Source: Bosea sp. 29B | Lineage (GTDB): Bacteria > Pseudomonadota > Alphaproteobacteria > Rhizobiales > Beijerinckiaceae | Assembly: GCF_902506165.1 (NCBI RefSeq) | Contig: NZ_LR733817.1 | Coordinates: forward strand, 1,596,255-1,660,254 | Direction of reading: 5' to 3' | DNA: 64,000 nucleotides | Shown here: in pieces, positions 1 through 9,592 of the stretch | How positions within the stretch are numbered: the first letter of the stretch is position 1 | Layout of the letters: each line of letters begins with the position of its first letter | The notes under the pieces: model-generated | Seen by the model: only the letters and a program-made list of their open reading frames with translations | The model's database searches: none | What the model was told of the DNA's origin: nothing | Translations under genes and position numbers: made by a program

Positions 1-1009
1 TCGCCGCGCCGTCGAGCCCGAAATCCGAGACGCGCAGCAGCAGCGACCAGCCGCCGCTGGGGACACCGACCGGCAGGCCGTGCAGCTCGTCGAGCACACA
101 ATCGCGCCGCGCCTGCAATTCGTCGACATAAGGCGCCAGCGTCACGGCGGAATTCTCGAGCGCAGTCGCAACCGCATCCTGCCCGATCCCGACTGGCACG
201 ACGACATTGGCGAGTGAGACGGCGACGAGATCCGGCATGAACGCCTCCGGCGCCACGATCCAGCCGACGCGCCAGCCGATCATGCGCAGCTCCTTGGCCG
301 AGGAACCGACCGTGATCGTCCGCTCCGCCATGCCGGGCAAGCCGGCCGGATGCAGCGCCGGCCGGCCGTCGAAGAGCAGCCGTTCCATCGCGGTGTCGAC
401 GATCAGCAGCAGGTCATGCGCGACGCAGAGCTCTGCGACGAGCGCCCAGTCGCCGGCATCCAGGCAGCCGCCTGAGGGCATCGAGGGCGACATCAGCAGC
501 ATTGCGGTCGTCTTCGGCCCGATGCTGGCGCGCAGCGCCTCGCGATCGAGCCGCCATTCGCCGCCCGGCTCGAAGCCGAAGGGCGTGAAGCGCGGCACCC
601 CGCCGGCGAGCCTGATGCGGTTGATCAGCCCGGCATAGGTCGGATCGGTGACGATCACCTCGTCACCAATCTCGATCGTCGCCAGCAGCACGTTGAGGAT
701 GCCGGAGAGCCCCCCGGCCGAGATCACGCAGTTGCGTTCGCCGCTATAGCTCACCCCGGAGATCGCCGAGACATGGCGCGCTGCGATATCGCGCAGGCGC
801 ACCTGGCCGACGAAGGGCAGATAGCTGTTGTCGGCATCCTCGCTGGCGGCCCGCACCGTACGCGCGATCGCCGCGGGATCGGGAGGGATGTCGGTGTCGA
901 GATTCTCCAGCCGCAGGAAATCCTTGCCCGAAGCATCGGCGATTGATCCCATGCGGTCGACGCCGATTCCGGCGATATGGCGCAGGCGGTCTGGACGAGA
1001 GCGTGTCAT
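1..1009 (-). CDS. PLP-dependent class I/II aminotransferase (C-terminus cut by window edge)
   Basis: About 336 residues of a fold-type I aminotransferase are visible; the C-terminus lies outside the window. The PLP-binding region reads VGSSAKELRMIGWRVGW, with the lysine of SSAKE as the likely Schiff-base residue. An SPSMPSGG loop stands where NPxNPTG usually is. The ATG at 1009 is the first in-frame start and leaves only 35 bp to the divergent GntR gene at 1045. Substrate cannot be read from sequence. A GntR gene sharing the same short promoter region suggests that it controls this aminotransferase, probably for use of an amino compound (inference). Family is sure; substrate unknown. Confidence 0.85.
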   Translation of the reverse strand, partial: MTRSRPDRLRHIAGIGVDRMGSIADASGKDFLRLENLDTDIPPDPAAIARTVRAASEDADNSYLPFVGQVRLRDIAARHVSAISGVSYSGERNCVISAGGLSGILNVLLATIEIGDEVIVTDPTYAGLINRIRLAGGVPRFTPFGFEPGGEWRLDREALRASIGPKTTAMLLMSPSMPSGGCLDAGDWALVAELCVAHDLLLIVDTAMERLLFDGRPALHPAGLPGMAERTITVGSSAKELRMIGWRVGWIVAPEAFMPDLVAVSLANVVVPVGIGQDAVATALENSAVTLAPYVDELQARRDCVLDELHGLPVGVPSGGWSLLLRVSDFGLDGAA

Positions 1010-1021
1010 CGTGAAACCTCA

Positions 1022-1042
1022 TTTCATATATTATCTATGAAA
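1022..1042. promoter_or_regulatory. Inverted repeat, candidate GntR operator
   Basis: TTTCATA (1022-1028) and TATGAAA (1036-1042) form perfect 7-bp arms around a 7-bp spacer. The site fills most of the 35-bp gap between the divergent aminotransferase and GntR starts and sits in an AT-rich island. Position and symmetry fit an operator for the adjacent FCD-type GntR protein, which would control both genes. No binding evidence beyond the sequence. Confidence 0.5.
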
Positions 1043-1044
1043 AC

Positions 1045-1713
1045 ATGTGTGCCATGAGCTTTCAAGATGAAAGCGAGGCCGGCGCCTCGCTGACCAGCCG
1101 CATCGCCAGAAGCCTGTCGCAGCGCATCCTCACCGGAGCGCTGGCGCCGGGAGTTGCGGTGCGGCAGGACCATGTCGCGGCCGAGTTCGGCGCCAGCCAT
1201 GTGCCGGTGCGCGAGGCCTTCCGCACGCTGGAGGCACAGGGCCTGCTCGTCAGCGAGCCGCGACGCGGCGTGCGGGTCGCGCCGCTGGAACCGGGGCTCG
1301 TGCTGGAGGTGACGGCGATGCGCGCCGCACTCGAGGCTCTCGCGCTACGCCGCGGCTTCCCGAAGCTCGCCGCAGCCGATCTGGAAGCAGCCGCAGCGGC
1401 CATCGCCGAAGCAGAGGCGAGCAATGCGGCCCTGGTCTGGGAGGCGGCCAATCGCCGCTTCCATCACGCCATAACCGCGCCTTGCGGCCTGCCACGCCTG
1501 CTGGCGACGATCGAGGACCTGCAACGGACGAGCGCGCGCTTCCTGTTCGCGACCTGGCAGGGCCTCGACTGGCAGCCGCGCTCGGAGGCCGAGCACCGGC
1601 ACATCCTCGCCGAACTGACGGCGGGACGGATCGAACCGGCCGCCCAGGCGCTCGAAGCCCATATCCTCGCAGCGGGCGAAGCGCTCGCGGCGCAACTGCT
1701 GGCATCGCCCTGA
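1045..1713 (+). CDS. GntR-family transcriptional regulator (FCD/FadR type)
   Basis: 222 residues, normal for the FadR/FCD subgroup. The N-terminal winged helix (about residues 15-75) carries the typical HVPVREAFRTLEAQGLL recognition segment. The rest is an all-helical FCD effector domain; its likely metal ligands include the His residues in RFHHAI and AEHRHIL. Two starts are possible: ATG at 1045, or ATG at 1054 three codons later; neither has a clear Shine-Dalgarno. It is divergent from the aminotransferase at 1-1009 and probably regulates it and itself. The ligand, likely a small carboxylate or amino acid, is unknown. Confidence 0.88.
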   Translation: MCAMSFQDESEAGASLTSRIARSLSQRILTGALAPGVAVRQDHVAAEFGASHVPVREAFRTLEAQGLLVSEPRRGVRVAPLEPGLVLEVTAMRAALEALALRRGFPKLAAADLEAAAAAIAEAEASNAALVWEAANRRFHHAITAPCGLPRLLATIEDLQRTSARFLFATWQGLDWQPRSEAEHRHILAELTAGRIEPAAQALEAHILAAGEALAAQLLASP

Positions 1714-1807
1714 CGCGCCTTCGGCGCGCGCGTGTGCGATAGCCGCCATGCAACCTGCGCGCCGTGCGGCGATTGACCGCGCTCGCGCGCAGGCGCATGC
1801 GTGCGCC

Positions 1808-3007
1808 ATGACCACGCTCCCCTTGCCGACGACCGCCGCCCGCCCGCTGATGCCGGTCCTGGCGGCCCTCAGCGTCGCCCATCTGCTCAACGACCTCATC
1901 CAGTCGATGATCCCGGCGGTTTACCCGCTGATCAAGCAGACCTATCAGCTCGACTTCGTGCAGATCGGCCTGATCACGCTGGCCTTCCAGGTCACGTCTT
2001 CGCTGCTGCAGCCGCTCCTCGGCTATGTCACCGACAAGAAGCCCTGGCCCTATGCGATGGTCGCCGGCATGGGCGCGACGCTGGCCGGCCTGCTCTCGCT
2101 CGCCTTCGCCCACAGCTACGGCATGGTGCTGATCGCCGCCGCCCTGGTCGGCACCGGTTCGGCCGTCTTCCATCCCGAGGCGACCCGCATGGCCCGCCAT
2201 GCAGCGGCGGGCCGGCAGGGACTGGCGCAAGGCGTCTTCCAGGTCGGCGGCCATGCCGGCTATGCGATCGGCCCGCTGCTCGCCGCCGCCGTCGTCGTGC
2301 CCAACGGCCAGCAGAGCCTGTCCTGGTTCTCCGGCATCGTACTGGTCGCCATGCTGCTGATGGCCTGGATCGGCTCGCGCTATTCCGCCTTCCGCAAGGA
2401 GCAGGTCGCCTCCAAGGCGCATGCCGACGACATCGCTTCGCATGGCATGTCGCGTGGCAAGGTGCTGCTCGCCATGGCGGTGCTGATCGTCATCCTGTTC
2501 TCGAAGAACGCCTATTCGGCGGCCTTCACCTCCTACTACACCTTCTATCTGATCGAGCGTTTCCAGGTCTCGCTGCAGCTCTCGCAGATCCTGCTCTTCC
2601 TCTATCTCGTCGTCGGCGCCTTCGGCGTGATCATCGGCGGCATGATCGGCGACCGGATCGGCCGCCACCGCGTGATCTGGCTCTCGATCCTTGGCTGCCT
2701 GCCCTTCACGCTCGCTTTGCCCTATGCCGACCTCATGTGGACCGCGATCCTCAGCGTGATCATCAGCTTCATCATGGCGAGCGCTTTCTCGGCGATCCTG
2801 ATCTACGCGATCGACCTGGTGCCGCATCGCGTCGGCCTGGTCGGCGGGCTGTTCTATGGCCTCGCCTTCGGCCTCGGCGGCCTGGCCGCGGCCGGGCTCG
2901 GCGCCCTCGCCGACAAGATCGGCATCGTCCAGGTCTTCTGGCTCTGCGCCTGGCTGCCGGCCTTCGGCCTGCTCACCTTCCTGCTGCCGAAGGCTGCGCG
3001 CAGCTGA
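1808..3007 (+). CDS. MFS transporter, fosmidomycin-resistance (Fsr) type
   Basis: About 399 residues with roughly twelve hydrophobic segments. The N-terminal SVAHLLNDLIQSMIPAVYP stretch and the GYVTDKKPWPY loop are typical of the Fsr efflux family, inner-membrane proton antiporters that export fosmidomycin and similar small drugs. I chose the ATG at 1808, because the upstream in-frame ATG at 1748 would add a charged, Ala/Arg-rich leader unlike the family. The gene follows the GntR gene by about 95 bp on the same strand, so joint regulation is possible but not shown. It converges with the autotransporter gene. Confidence 0.85.
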   Translation: MTTLPLPTTAARPLMPVLAALSVAHLLNDLIQSMIPAVYPLIKQTYQLDFVQIGLITLAFQVTSSLLQPLLGYVTDKKPWPYAMVAGMGATLAGLLSLAFAHSYGMVLIAAALVGTGSAVFHPEATRMARHAAAGRQGLAQGVFQVGGHAGYAIGPLLAAAVVVPNGQQSLSWFSGIVLVAMLLMAWIGSRYSAFRKEQVASKAHADDIASHGMSRGKVLLAMAVLIVILFSKNAYSAAFTSYYTFYLIERFQVSLQLSQILLFLYLVVGAFGVIIGGMIGDRIGRHRVIWLSILGCLPFTLALPYADLMWTAILSVIISFIMASAFSAILIYAIDLVPHRVGLVGGLFYGLAFGLGGLAAAGLGALADKIGIVQVFWLCAWLPAFGLLTFLLPKAARS

Positions 3008-3040
3008 GAAGCTCGCGCCGCCCGCAGCGCATGGCGGACC

Positions 3041-6000
3041 TCACCAGGTGACGCGCAGCCCGAGATTGCCGCGCAGGCTGTGGCCCTTGTCGTCGCCGAG
3101 CGCCGTCACATAACCGCCCGTTGCATAGAGGCTGACATTGGCGGTGAGCTTGGCGATCACGCCGCCGCCGACCTCCAGCGAGGTCCCCCTGAATCGCGTC
3201 GGGATCACATCGGTCGCGTCGAACAGAACTTTGTCGGTGCGGCTGAAATTGTGCCAGAGGTTGGCTGTCAGATAGGGCTGAAGCTCGGCCCCGCCCAGCA
3301 GGACGCTAGTCTGCAGACGAGCACCGATCCGCCCCGTGAGACTGTCGCCATTGTCGAAGCTCACCGCCGAGAACCTGTCACGGGTCCGGTCCAACGACAG
3401 ATGCTGCCAGATCAGTTGCGCCTGCGGCTCGAGGATGAAGCCTGCCCCGAGCGCGATCGGATAGCCGCCTTCCAGCGAGGCCGTCACCGAGCTGCCCCCG
3501 ATGTCGCCACGAACACCCCGGTTGGAGCGCGCATCGCCATCGTGCCAGCTGTGCATCAGCACGGCGTCGACATACCATCCCGTCGGCCCCAGATGCGTCC
3601 AGTAGGCGCCGAGGCTCTTCGCATCGAGGGTGAGCTTGCCGACCGGGCTGCGCCGCTGGCCGATGGCGAAGCCGCGAATATCACCCTCGGCGCGCCCATA
3701 GCCGAAGAACAGGCCGAAGCGGTCGCGATGGCCGCTCGGGCGGTCGATCCCATAGAGGTCAAGACCGGTTTGGAGCCCCCAGATACGGCCGTCGAATTCC
3801 GGATCGACGGCCCCGCGCCAACGCTGCTCGGTCCGTTCGCCGAAGACGCGCCCCCAGCCGGCGGCGAAGCTGCCTTGTGCGTTCAGCAGACCCTGCTCGC
3901 CGCGGCGCTGATGGAAGGTGCCGAGCGTCGCGACGCCGAGGCGCCGCGCCATCGCCGGAGCCGCGGCATAGGCGGCGACCTCCGGACGATACAGCGGAAT
4001 CGGATCCGAGCCTGCGGGCACATCGGGGAAATTCGGCGAGCCGGGCGCGGCCTGCGTATCCGAGCCACCCGTTTCCGCGACGACCGTGTTGCGCAGATAC
4101 CAGTTCTCGCTCGATCCGCCGGTGCTGCTGCCGTGGAAGAGGATGTACTCATAGGCGCCAGCCGCAACCGGCCCCGCCAGCGAAAAGGCGGTCGGATTCG
4201 TCGTCGCGCCGTTGGTCGCCTCGATCACCAGGATGCCGTCGCCGCTGGTTGCGCCGCCGGGTCCTCCGACATTGGTGATCGCGAGCTGTGAGGTCCCGCT
4301 CGCCGTGCCACCATTGACCACCAGCAAGTCCGAAGGCGAACCGTCGCTGCCGAGATAGGTGTTGAGCGCAACGGTGCCGCCCTGGCCGACATAGCTGGAG
4401 ACGGTGAGGGTGTTGCCGATACCACTGCCGCCGACCTGCGCCCTACCGGCATTGGCCAACGTGCCCCCGATCGTGAAATTGCCCTTGCCAGCGCCGGCAA
4501 AGGCCGCCAGCGCATCGGCTACCGCAAGGGTGCCGCTGTTCGTCACCGAGCCGGCAACGCGGCCATAGCCGCCGAAGGTCGCGCCGGCTGCGACCGAAAC
4601 CGGGCCGCCTCCAGCGAGCGCCGCGCCGCGACTGGCGGCACCGCCGACCGCAAGCGTTCCGGCCGTGACGTTCGTTGCGCCTGTGTAGGTATTGACGCTC
4701 GTCAGCACCGTCGTGCCGGAGCCGTCCTGCCTGACCGCGCCGGTTCCGGAGATGATACCAGCGAATGTCACCAGATCGGAGCGGTTGAAGGCGAGCATGC
4801 CATTGTTCGCGACATCACCGACGATGCTGCCACTTGTCCCGCCAGCACCAAGCTGCAGCGTGCCCTGCGTGATGGTGGTGCCGCCACCATAGGTGTTTGT
4901 GCCCGTCAGGATCGTTGTGCCCGCACCAGTCTTCTCGACCGCGCCCGTGCCGCTGATGGTGCCGGCATAGGTGCCGACATCCGGCTGGGTAAAACGGACC
5001 AGGCCGTTATTGGTGACGGCCGGCGTGATACCGAGGGCCGGACCTTCGAGGATGCCTGCCGGATCGACGATCGTCCGGCCTGCGAAGGCGGAGTTGTCGC
5101 CGGTCAATCGCAGCGTGCCCTGCTGCACGGTGACGAGCTGGAAATCGGTCAGGGAGCCACTCAGGGTCCAGGTACCCGCCTCGATCTTGTCCAGCCGCTC
5201 GAATCCGGTGACGAGGCTGGCGTTCATCGCCGAGGGGCCTGATCCGGCGAGCACCAGGAGGTCGGTTCCGCTGCCGCCCGTGATCGTCTGCGTCGCCGAG
5301 ATATTGGCATCGCCAAGATTGCGCAATGTGGCGGTATCGTCGCCATCGCCCATGTCGATCAGGCCGCCGATCGTGCCGCCGCCCTGCCAGAGGAAAGTGT
5401 CGTTGCCGGCGCTCATCCGGATCTCGCCGCCGATCGCGCCGCCGGTCACGGTGACGCTGTCGGTGCCGCCGCTGACGCTGATATTGCCGCCGATCGAGCC
5501 CCCCGAGACAGTGATCGTATCATTGCCGAAGCCGGTGACCAGATTGCCGATGATCCGGCCGCCCGACATGTCGAAGATGTTGTTGTCGAGCTTCATGTCG
5601 ACACGGCCGATCGTGCCGCCCGTCATCGTCGCCACGTCGCCATCCTCGAGCGCGCCGACGATCGTCCCACCCGTCATCAGGAACGTGTCGCGTTGGTCGC
5701 CCTGCGCCAGCGAGCCGATGGTGCCGCCAGTCATGATGAAGCTGTCGATGCCGCTTCCCTGGTTGACGGCGCCGTTGACGGCTCCGGCATTGATCTCGAA
5801 GCTGTCGGCGCCCGCTCCGGTGGTGACGCCTCCGGTCACGGTGACGGTGCTGCCCCCGGGCAGCGTGATCAGGCTGGTGCCGACGGTATTCGTGTAATTC
5901 GCAATGGTTCCGCCATTGAAGGTGACCGTCTTGGTTCCGGCCCCGCCGGTGATGCCGCCATTATAGGTCCCGCTGTCGACAGTGAGCGTGTCGTTGCCAG

Positions 6001-6178
6001 CCTGGAGATCGACCGGCGCAGCGGTCGGATCGGGAGCGGTGCCGGCATTGCAGATGACGATGTCGTTGCCGGCGCTGGTCGCGCCGCAGCCCGCCAAGGC
6101 AACGTCTGCGTGGAGTGCGTAGGCGACCAGCGACGAGGTCGACAGCAATGCGAGACAGCGTGCCCTTGCAGACTTCAA
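3041..6178 (-). CDS. Autotransporter with beta-helical passenger and C-terminal barrel
   Basis: 1045 residues. The start is TTG at 6178 after a GGGGGAA ribosome site, followed by a signal peptide ending near ADVALA. Residues about 60-300 are a run of short Gly/Thr/Asp-rich rungs (MTGGTIG, VSGGSIGGN, GNDT) of the kind that form a right-handed beta helix. Around residues 400-530 two copies of the passenger-associated repeat occur (GTGAVEKTGAGTTILTG and GTGAVRQDGSGTTVL). From about residue 780 to the end is an outer-membrane barrel finishing in an aromatic residue (LRVTW). A type Va secreted adhesin or surface protein is likely; the ligand is unknown. Long and AT-poor, but preceded by an AT-rich leader. 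Confidence 0.88.
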   Translation of the reverse strand: MKSARARCLALLSTSSLVAYALHADVALAGCGATSAGNDIVICNAGTAPDPTAAPVDLQAGNDTLTVDSGTYNGGITGGAGTKTVTFNGGTIANYTNTVGTSLITLPGGSTVTVTGGVTTGAGADSFEINAGAVNGAVNQGSGIDSFIMTGGTIGSLAQGDQRDTFLMTGGTIVGALEDGDVATMTGGTIGRVDMKLDNNIFDMSGGRIIGNLVTGFGNDTITVSGGSIGGNISVSGGTDSVTVTGGAIGGEIRMSAGNDTFLWQGGGTIGGLIDMGDGDDTATLRNLGDANISATQTITGGSGTDLLVLAGSGPSAMNASLVTGFERLDKIEAGTWTLSGSLTDFQLVTVQQGTLRLTGDNSAFAGRTIVDPAGILEGPALGITPAVTNNGLVRFTQPDVGTYAGTISGTGAVEKTGAGTTILTGTNTYGGGTTITQGTLQLGAGGTSGSIVGDVANNGMLAFNRSDLVTFAGIISGTGAVRQDGSGTTVLTSVNTYTGATNVTAGTLAVGGAASRGAALAGGGPVSVAAGATFGGYGRVAGSVTNSGTLAVADALAAFAGAGKGNFTIGGTLANAGRAQVGGSGIGNTLTVSSYVGQGGTVALNTYLGSDGSPSDLLVVNGGTASGTSQLAITNVGGPGGATSGDGILVIEATNGATTNPTAFSLAGPVAAGAYEYILFHGSSTGGSSENWYLRNTVVAETGGSDTQAAPGSPNFPDVPAGSDPIPLYRPEVAAYAAAPAMARRLGVATLGTFHQRRGEQGLLNAQGSFAAGWGRVFGERTEQRWRGAVDPEFDGRIWGLQTGLDLYGIDRPSGHRDRFGLFFGYGRAEGDIRGFAIGQRRSPVGKLTLDAKSLGAYWTHLGPTGWYVDAVLMHSWHDGDARSNRGVRGDIGGSSVTASLEGGYPIALGAGFILEPQAQLIWQHLSLDRTRDRFSAVSFDNGDSLTGRIGARLQTSVLLGGAELQPYLTANLWHNFSRTDKVLFDATDVIPTRFRGTSLEVGGGVIAKLTANVSLYATGGYVTALGDDKGHSLRGNLGLRVTW

Positions 6179-6515
6179 CGGCTTCCCCCTTTTTCCCGGC
6201 CTATAACTTCGAGCGGCCTGCTGGACCTCGCTTGCAGAACACCAAAGGCAACCCTCGATCGCCTCTCGATAGTCGAAGCGATTCCAAACTCGGGGTCCAG
6301 CGAAGTTTCGGCGGGATGATTAAGGGAGAATTAACGGAATTTGGCCTGGGGGAGACTTGAGAATACGATAAGGCACTGGAATATTTAAATTTTTAAGCCC
6401 ATCTCAACCCTGGCTCTGCCCACTCCGAGTTGCGCTCGGCACATGGTCGAATTGCACGTATTTGAAATAAGAAACCAGAAAAGCGCGGCCAGATTGCGCC
6501 GACCACAGGGAAGAT
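6179..6515. other. Noncoding region upstream of the autotransporter
   Basis: About 340 bp without a convincing gene. The stretch 6310-6480 is much richer in A and T than its surroundings, including the run ATATTTAAATTTTTAAG near 6380. It lies upstream of the minus-strand autotransporter and probably holds its promoter. I see no confident operator. Confidence 0.45.
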
Positions 6516-6552
6516 CCAGGCCGCCGCATCGCATGCCGAAGCGGCGGCCTGG
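6516..6552 (-). terminator. Hairpin downstream of phbB
   Basis: CCAGGCCGCCGC (6516-6527) and GCGGCGGCCTGG (6541-6552) are perfect 12-bp arms with a 13-nt loop, six bases past the phbB stop. On the minus strand it is followed by ATCTTCC, a weak T tract, so it is probably a terminator for the phb genes. Confidence 0.6.
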
Positions 6553-6558
6553 AGGGGT

Positions 6559-7284
6559 TCACGCCATGTACTGGCCGCCATTGGCGGAGAGCGTCGATCC
6601 GGTGATGAAGCCGGCCTCGTCGCTGGCGAGGAAGACGACCGCCCGCGCGATCTCTGCGGGCTCGCCGAGGCGCCCGACCGGGATGTGCGGCAGGATCGAC
6701 TTCTCGATCACGGCCGGATCGATCGCCTTGACCATCTCGGTCCCGATATAGCCGGGGCAGATCGCATTCACCGTGATGCCGGCCCGCGCCCCCTCCTGCG
6801 CCAGCGCCTTGACGAAGCCGATGTCGCCGGCCTTGGCGGCGGAGTAGTTGACCTGGCCCATCTGGCCCTTCTGGCCATTGATCGACGAGATGCAGATGAC
6901 GCGGCCGAACTTGCGGGTGCGCATGCCCTCCCAGACCGGGCGGGTCATGTTGAAGAGCGAGTTGAGGTTGGTGTTGATGACCGCGTCCCACTGCTCCTTG
7001 GTCATCTTGTGGAACATGCCGTCGCGGGTGATGCCGGCATTGTTGACGAGCACGTCGACCGGCCCGAGCTCGGCCTCGACCTTGGCGATCCCGGCGACGC
7101 AGGACTCATAGTCCGAGACGTCCCATTTATAGGTCTTGATGCCGGTCTCGGCGGTGAACTTGGCCGCGGCCTCGTCATTGCCGGCATAGCTTGCCGCCAC
7201 GGTGTAGCCGGCCGCCTTCAAGCCCTTCGAAATCGCCTCCCCGATGCCACGGGACCCACCCGTCACCAGTGCAACCTTAGCCAT
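6559..7284 (-). CDS. phbB: Acetoacetyl-CoA reductase
   Basis: 241 residues, the usual PhbB length. It is a cytoplasmic SDR enzyme that reduces acetoacetyl-CoA to (R)-3-hydroxybutyryl-CoA with NADPH, the second step of PHB synthesis. Visible motifs are the GGSRGIGEA cofactor loop near residue 10, NNAG, and the catalytic YSAAKAG with an upstream Ser in SSINGQKGQ. The ATG at 7284 follows a GGGAGAAG ribosome site; longer in-frame starts add a non-family leader. It is the last gene of a minus-strand group with the DUF1737 gene and phbA. A PHB synthase gene is not in the window. Confidence 0.93.
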   Translation of the reverse strand: MAKVALVTGGSRGIGEAISKGLKAAGYTVAASYAGNDEAAAKFTAETGIKTYKWDVSDYESCVAGIAKVEAELGPVDVLVNNAGITRDGMFHKMTKEQWDAVINTNLNSLFNMTRPVWEGMRTRKFGRVICISSINGQKGQMGQVNYSAAKAGDIGFVKALAQEGARAGITVNAICPGYIGTEMVKAIDPAVIEKSILPHIPVGRLGEPAEIARAVVFLASDEAGFITGSTLSANGGQYMA

Positions 7285-7324
7285 CGTCGTCTTCTCCCTC
7301 TTAGACGCGGCTATGAAGGCCGCG

Positions 7325-7540
7325 TTATTCTTTGCTGAGATCGAGACCGGGCTCGTAGGCCCGGTCGACATCCTTGATGATCGCCTGCCCGCAGATCACC
7401 CGCCCCGTCTTCTCGTCATAGGTCAGGGTCGGGTGGCCATAGAGCATCCAGCCACGGCTCAGCGCATCCGAGACCCGATGACAGAACGAAGCGTCATCGG
7501 GACCGGTGAGATAGCGATAGAGCGTGGTCTGCTTCGGCAT
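7325..7540 (-). CDS. DUF1737 small protein in the phb cluster
   Basis: 71 residues. It matches the DUF1737 pattern: an N-terminal YRYLTGPDDASFCHRV helix followed by a GW-LYG-P turn and a strand segment with GRVICGQAI. No signal peptide or membrane segment. It sits 14 bp after phbA and 40 bp before phbB, on the same strand, so it is probably co-transcribed with them. Function is not established. The position suggests a small accessory of PHB metabolism, but that rests on context alone. Confidence 0.8.
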   Translation of the reverse strand: MPKQTTLYRYLTGPDDASFCHRVSDALSRGWMLYGHPTLTYDEKTGRVICGQAIIKDVDRAYEPGLDLSKE

Positions 7541-7553
7541 GGCGGAGAGCTGC

Positions 7554-8732
<1,179 letters not shown>

Positions 8733-8981
8733 GGGGCTCTTCCTCCGGTTCGCTCGCCGGCCAGGCGGCGCAGCGGCATGTCTTCCACACCTTCGAAGGG
8801 TGAAACGACGCCGTCAAGCGGGCTGAGTAGCCAAGCTCATCTTCGAGGCAAACTGGGCTCGATCTCGCCATGCGCTCAAAAAACTTGCAGCAGGCAGCCG
8901 AAGAGTTATCGTTCCTTCCGGGACCGTTCTCCGGCCTTGCCCGATCCCTCGGGCTTGTCCGCAACTAGCCGTGTGGGGTCG
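8733..8981. promoter_or_regulatory. Divergent phbA/phaR promoter region
   Basis: 249 bp between phbA and phaR. PhaR proteins are known to bind TGC-rich sites near phasin and phb genes. A TGC-rich stretch, TTGCAGCAGGCAGC, lies at 8885-8898. It does not match a strict CTGC-N3-GCAG palindrome, so it is only a candidate site. Confidence 0.35.
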
Positions 8982-9557
8982 ATGGCCAGCGACAAAGAAC
9001 CGACTGTCATCAAGAAATACGCCAATCGCCGGCTATACCATACGGGTACGAGCTCCTATGTGACGCTGGAAGATCTGGCCGGGCTGGTGCGCAAGGGCGA
9101 GGATTTCGTCGTCTACGACGCCAAGAGCGGCGAGGATATCACCCGCTCGGTACTGGCCCAGATCATCTTCGACGAGGAGAGCAAGGACGGGCAGAACCTC
9201 TTGCCTATCACCTTCCTGCGCCAGCTGATCCGCTTCTACGGCGACAGCATGCAGGCCCTGGTGCCGCGCTATCTCGAATTCTCGATGGATAATCTGACGC
9301 AGGACCAGAACAAGATCCGCGAGCAGATGAGCAAGGCCTTCGGCACTGGCGCGATCGATGCACTCCAGGCCCAGACGCGCGCCAATATGCAGATGTTCAC
9401 CGAGGCCTTCCGCCTGTTCAACCCGTTCGCGGCGGCTGCCGCCGCGAAAGGCCGGGGCGAAGCGCCGGCCCAGGGCGAGAACGGCGAGCTCGGCGATCTC
9501 AAGCGTGAGCTCAACGAGATGCGCGAGCGGCTCGACAAGCTCGCCAAGGACAAGTGA
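8982..9557 (+). CDS. phaR: Polyhydroxyalkanoate synthesis repressor PhaR
   Basis: 191 residues. The N-terminal block VIKKYANRRLYHTGTSSYVTLEDL is the signature DNA-binding domain of PhaR, followed by the PHB-accumulation segment (VLAQIIFDEES and LPITFLRQLIRFYGDSMQ) and a charged C-terminal coil. PhaR represses phasin and PHB genes and releases DNA when it binds PHB. The ATG at 8982 gives the family N-terminus (MASDKEPTVIKKYANRRLY). It is divergent from phbA, so it probably acts on the gap between them. Confidence 0.93.
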   Translation: MASDKEPTVIKKYANRRLYHTGTSSYVTLEDLAGLVRKGEDFVVYDAKSGEDITRSVLAQIIFDEESKDGQNLLPITFLRQLIRFYGDSMQALVPRYLEFSMDNLTQDQNKIREQMSKAFGTGAIDALQAQTRANMQMFTEAFRLFNPFAAAAAAKGRGEAPAQGENGELGDLKRELNEMRERLDKLAKDK

Positions 9558-9592
9558 GCGGCAATTCCGCCTGGAGCTGATCGCCCGCGATA

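Noticed and set aside
1714..1728. Small stem CGCGCC-TTC-GGCGCG after the GntR gene
   Set aside because: Only six base pairs and no T tract; too weak to call a terminator in high-GC DNA.
1250..2827. 525-residue open frame opposite the GntR and MFS genes
   Set aside because: It spans two real genes on the other strand, has no domain and is full of Arg, Asp and His as expected from antisense of high-GC codons.
4971..5897. 308-residue open frame opposite the autotransporter passenger
   Set aside because: Pro/Ser/Val repeats are the antisense of Gly/Thr/Asp repeats in the passenger.
4300..5900. Regular spacing of short repeats, CRISPR-like at first glance
   Set aside because: The repeats are codon-phased within the autotransporter passenger, imperfect, and have no cas genes or spacers.
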